A DNA stretch of 6,561 nucleotides, taken from assembly GCA_024653405.1 (NCBI GenBank), contig JANLGB010000125.1, positions 1 to 6,561 on the forward strand, given 5' to 3'. The notes beneath the pieces were generated by a model. That model was not told the origin of the DNA. It saw only the letters and a program-made list of their open reading frames with translations, and ran no database searches. Made by a program: the position numbers and the translations under genes. Origin of the DNA: Candidatus Saccharicenans sp. (GTDB taxonomy: Bacteria > Acidobacteriota > Aminicenantia > Aminicenantales > Saccharicenantaceae). Position 1 is the first letter of the stretch. Each line of letters opens with the position of its first letter. This document shows positions 5,308-6,561 of this stretch, piece by piece.

Positions 5308-6013
5308 TTATTCTTAAAAGCTCGCCCAGCATCTCCAGAGAGCCCCTGACCAGCCGGACCCGTGATTCCGGGTGGTTGACCCAGACCACCGGCACCTGAC
5401 AGATCTTATAACCGAGTTTCTGGGCCAGGAGCAGAACTTCGACGTCAAAGGCGAAGCCTTCCGTCTCCAGACGCAGGAAAATTTCTCTGGCTGCCTCCTT
5501 CCGGAAGAGCTTGAAGCCGCATTGGGTATCCTTAAAACCCTTCAGAACCAGCAGCCGGACCAACAGGTTGAAGAATTTTCCCAGGTGCTCTCTCAGCCAG
5601 CCCTGGCGCTCTTTTATTTGGGACTCCGGCAGGGCCCGAGAGCCTATGACTACCTGGCAACCTTCCCTGGCCAGGGGCAGGAATTTTTCCAGTTCTTCAA
5701 TCGGCGTCGACAGGTCGGCATCGGTGAAAAGCACCAGCTCGCCCCGGGCCTGGAGCACCCCGCTGCGCACGGCTGCTCCCTTGCCGCGGTTGACCGGAAG
5801 AGTTATCACCCTGAATTCGGGATAATCAGCCATGATTTCGCCGGCCTCTTCCGCCGTCCGGTCGGTGCTGCCGTCATCGACCACGATGACTTCGGCGCTG
5901 ATGTTCCGGCTCTGTAGGTAGTCTTTAATCCGGAACAGGCTGAAGCCGATTCTTTTTTCTTCGTTAAAGGCCGGCACCACCACTGAAAGGTAAAGACTGT
6001 TCCTGAATTTCAT
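5270..6013 (-). CDS. GT2 glycosyltransferase, dolichol-phosphate glucosyl/mannosyltransferase-like
   Basis: This 247-residue GT-A fold enzyme has VVVPAFNEEKRI (11-22), VVDDGSTD (44-51), NRGKGAAVRSG (75-85), the metal-binding TDADLSTP (97-104), GSRALPES (124-131), KDTQCGFKLF (161-170) and FAFDVEVLLLAQKLGY (187-202). These match the Alg5/DPM1-type family that transfers a sugar from a nucleotide donor to a polyprenyl phosphate at the inner face of the membrane. No transmembrane segment is visible, so membrane contact may be provided by the small protein encoded just upstream. The ATG at 6013 overlaps the TGA of that gene as ATGA, pointing to translational coupling; no good Shine-Dalgarno is seen. 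An alternative in-frame ATG four codons upstream (6025) is possible. The longer frame reaching 6454 is only the shadow of the neighbouring gene. The tail KKKGDIFIRP derives from the shared 3' element. Confidence 0.9.
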   Translation of the reverse strand: MKFRNSLYLSVVVPAFNEEKRIGFSLFRIKDYLQSRNISAEVIVVDDGSTDRTAEEAGEIMADYPEFRVITLPVNRGKGAAVRSGVLQARGELVLFTDADLSTPIEELEKFLPLAREGCQVVIGSRALPESQIKERQGWLREHLGKFFNLLVRLLVLKGFKDTQCGFKLFRKEAAREIFLRLETEGFAFDVEVLLLAQKLGYKICQVPVVWVNHPESRVRLVRGSLEMLGELLRIRRKKKGDIFIRP

Positions 6014-6225
6014 TTGGGCAACCATTTGTCGATAACCAGGAAGGCCAGGATGATGAGCGTGGCAAAAAACACCATGGTGCTGAGGGCGAAGTTCAGGGCC
6101 AGTTTTCGGGCTTTTTTCAGGTCTTCCGGGAAGTGTTTGCGGTATTCGGCGTAGGTGATGAGGTAGGCGGACAGGGCAGCCACCGGTGAAAAAACCAGGG
6201 CCAGAATTATGGCCAGTCCGCTCAT
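6010..6225 (-). CDS. Small two-helix membrane protein, partner of the glycosyltransferase
   Basis: This 71-residue protein has two hydrophobic segments (about 4-25 and 46-66) around a charged loop EYRKHFPEDLKKARK (27-41). By the positive-inside rule the loop is cytoplasmic and both ends are outside. I do not recognise a family. It is supported as a real gene by an AGAGG ribosome binding site seven bases before the ATG, a strong extended -10 just upstream, and the 4-base ATGA overlap with the glycosyltransferase. Its likely role, inferred from coupling alone, is to anchor or assist the glycosyltransferase at the membrane, or to handle the lipid-linked product. Confidence 0.75.
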   Translation of the reverse strand: MSGLAIILALVFSPVAALSAYLITYAEYRKHFPEDLKKARKLALNFALSTMVFFATLIILAFLVIDKWLPK

Positions 6226-6247
6226 CTCGAAACCTCTGTTCGAAAAG

Positions 6248-6256
6248 ATTATAACA
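6248..6256 (-). promoter_or_regulatory. Extended -10 promoter of the membrane protein-glycosyltransferase pair
   Basis: On the minus strand TGT (6256-6254) is directly followed by a perfect TATAAT (6253-6248), a full extended -10 element. The -35 region about 17 bases upstream (TTAAGC) is weak, as is common for extended -10 promoters. Transcription would start near 6241, about 16 bases before the ATG, so the leader holds little more than the AGAGG site. Confidence 0.6.
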
Positions 6257-6561
6257 GAAGACCGGTCGGAGCTTAAAAGTATTAATGCTTAAGACAGGAC
6301 AACACCTCAGGCGGCCGATAGACTGGTTCGGGCCAGGTTCTGAGGCTCTTGGCTCGAAAAATTTGCAGACTGCCGGGCTGAAGCCTCTAAATTGAGGTCC
6401 ATTGAACTCAAAGTTGGAACTTGACCCGGATTTTTCTTGAGGCTTGAGGTGCAATTTTCTCTAAATCAGCCCACCGTATTTCGGTGCCCCAGGCAATTTA
6501 TTCTGGTTCCGGGAGGAGATTTCCTTCCGGCAGAATCAATCGGGAGTGTTGACGGCAAAAA
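6257..6561. other. Upstream flank without a recognised gene
   Basis: No gene can be supported. A 29-codon minus-strand stretch without a normal start (6408-6497) and a GGAGGAG at 6512-6518 with no start codon at a suitable distance are the only coding-like hints. TTGACG near 6549-6554 could be a -35 element of a rightward gene beyond the window. Confidence 0.4.

Noticed and set aside
5372..5917. 181-codon plus-strand frame opposite the glycosyltransferase
   Set aside because: Shadow of the GT2 gene; the GT2 motifs are on the other strand.
6014..6454. In-frame N-terminal extension of the glycosyltransferase to a start at 6454
   Set aside because: The extra residues are low-quality sequence antisense-frame to the 71-residue gene, the GT2 domain begins right after 6013, and promoter and ribosome binding site support the small gene instead.

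Overview
The window reads as a chromosomal segment of a free-living, probably anaerobic and probably Gram-negative bacterium. Genes are GC-rich; the unusually long gaps between them are clearly AT-richer. Two proteins carry N-terminal export or anchor segments. The set (hemerythrin/PAS sensor with DUF1858 and DUF438, a C_GCxxG_C_C redox protein, a dolichol-phosphate-type glycosyltransferase) fits anaerobic lineages such as Aminicenantota, Desulfobacterota or some Firmicutes. That placement is an inference from gene content only. No rRNA, tRNA, CRISPR array or intact mobile element was seen.

Left to right: (1) a membrane-anchored RidA-family protein on the minus strand (270-767) with a good promoter and a weak downstream hairpin. 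(2) A 632-base gap (768-1399) holding two promoter-like signals, a GC-rich stretch with several mutually exclusive pairings, and a perfect 8-3-8 inverted repeat (1319-1337) at the predicted start point of the next gene. (3) A 529-residue DUF1858-DUF438-hemerythrin-PAS protein on the plus strand (1400-2989). (4) A convergent 249-base gap, then an exported CX5R phosphatase on the minus strand (3239-3907), whose promoter has perfect -35 and -10 hexamers. (5) A 580-base gap without a convincing gene. (6) A C_GCxxG_C_C family protein on the plus strand (4488-5012). (7) A minus-strand pair with a 4-base start/stop overlap: a 71-residue two-helix membrane protein (6010-6225) and a GT2 glycosyltransferase (5270-6013), served by an extended -10 promoter and ending at a small terminator-like hairpin.

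Most genes are single units with their own promoters, so the window is not one pathway. The clearest functional unit is the small membrane protein plus glycosyltransferase, likely acting on a polyprenyl-phosphate carrier at the inner membrane. The most interesting regulatory signal is the palindrome before the hemerythrin/PAS gene. It resembles operators of the Rrf2/IscR family of Fe-S regulators and would link this oxygen/iron/NO-type sensor to such a regulator. A second curiosity is a shared 13-base sequence at the 3' ends of both the phosphatase and the glycosyltransferase, which gives both proteins a Lys-Lys-Gly-Asp tail.
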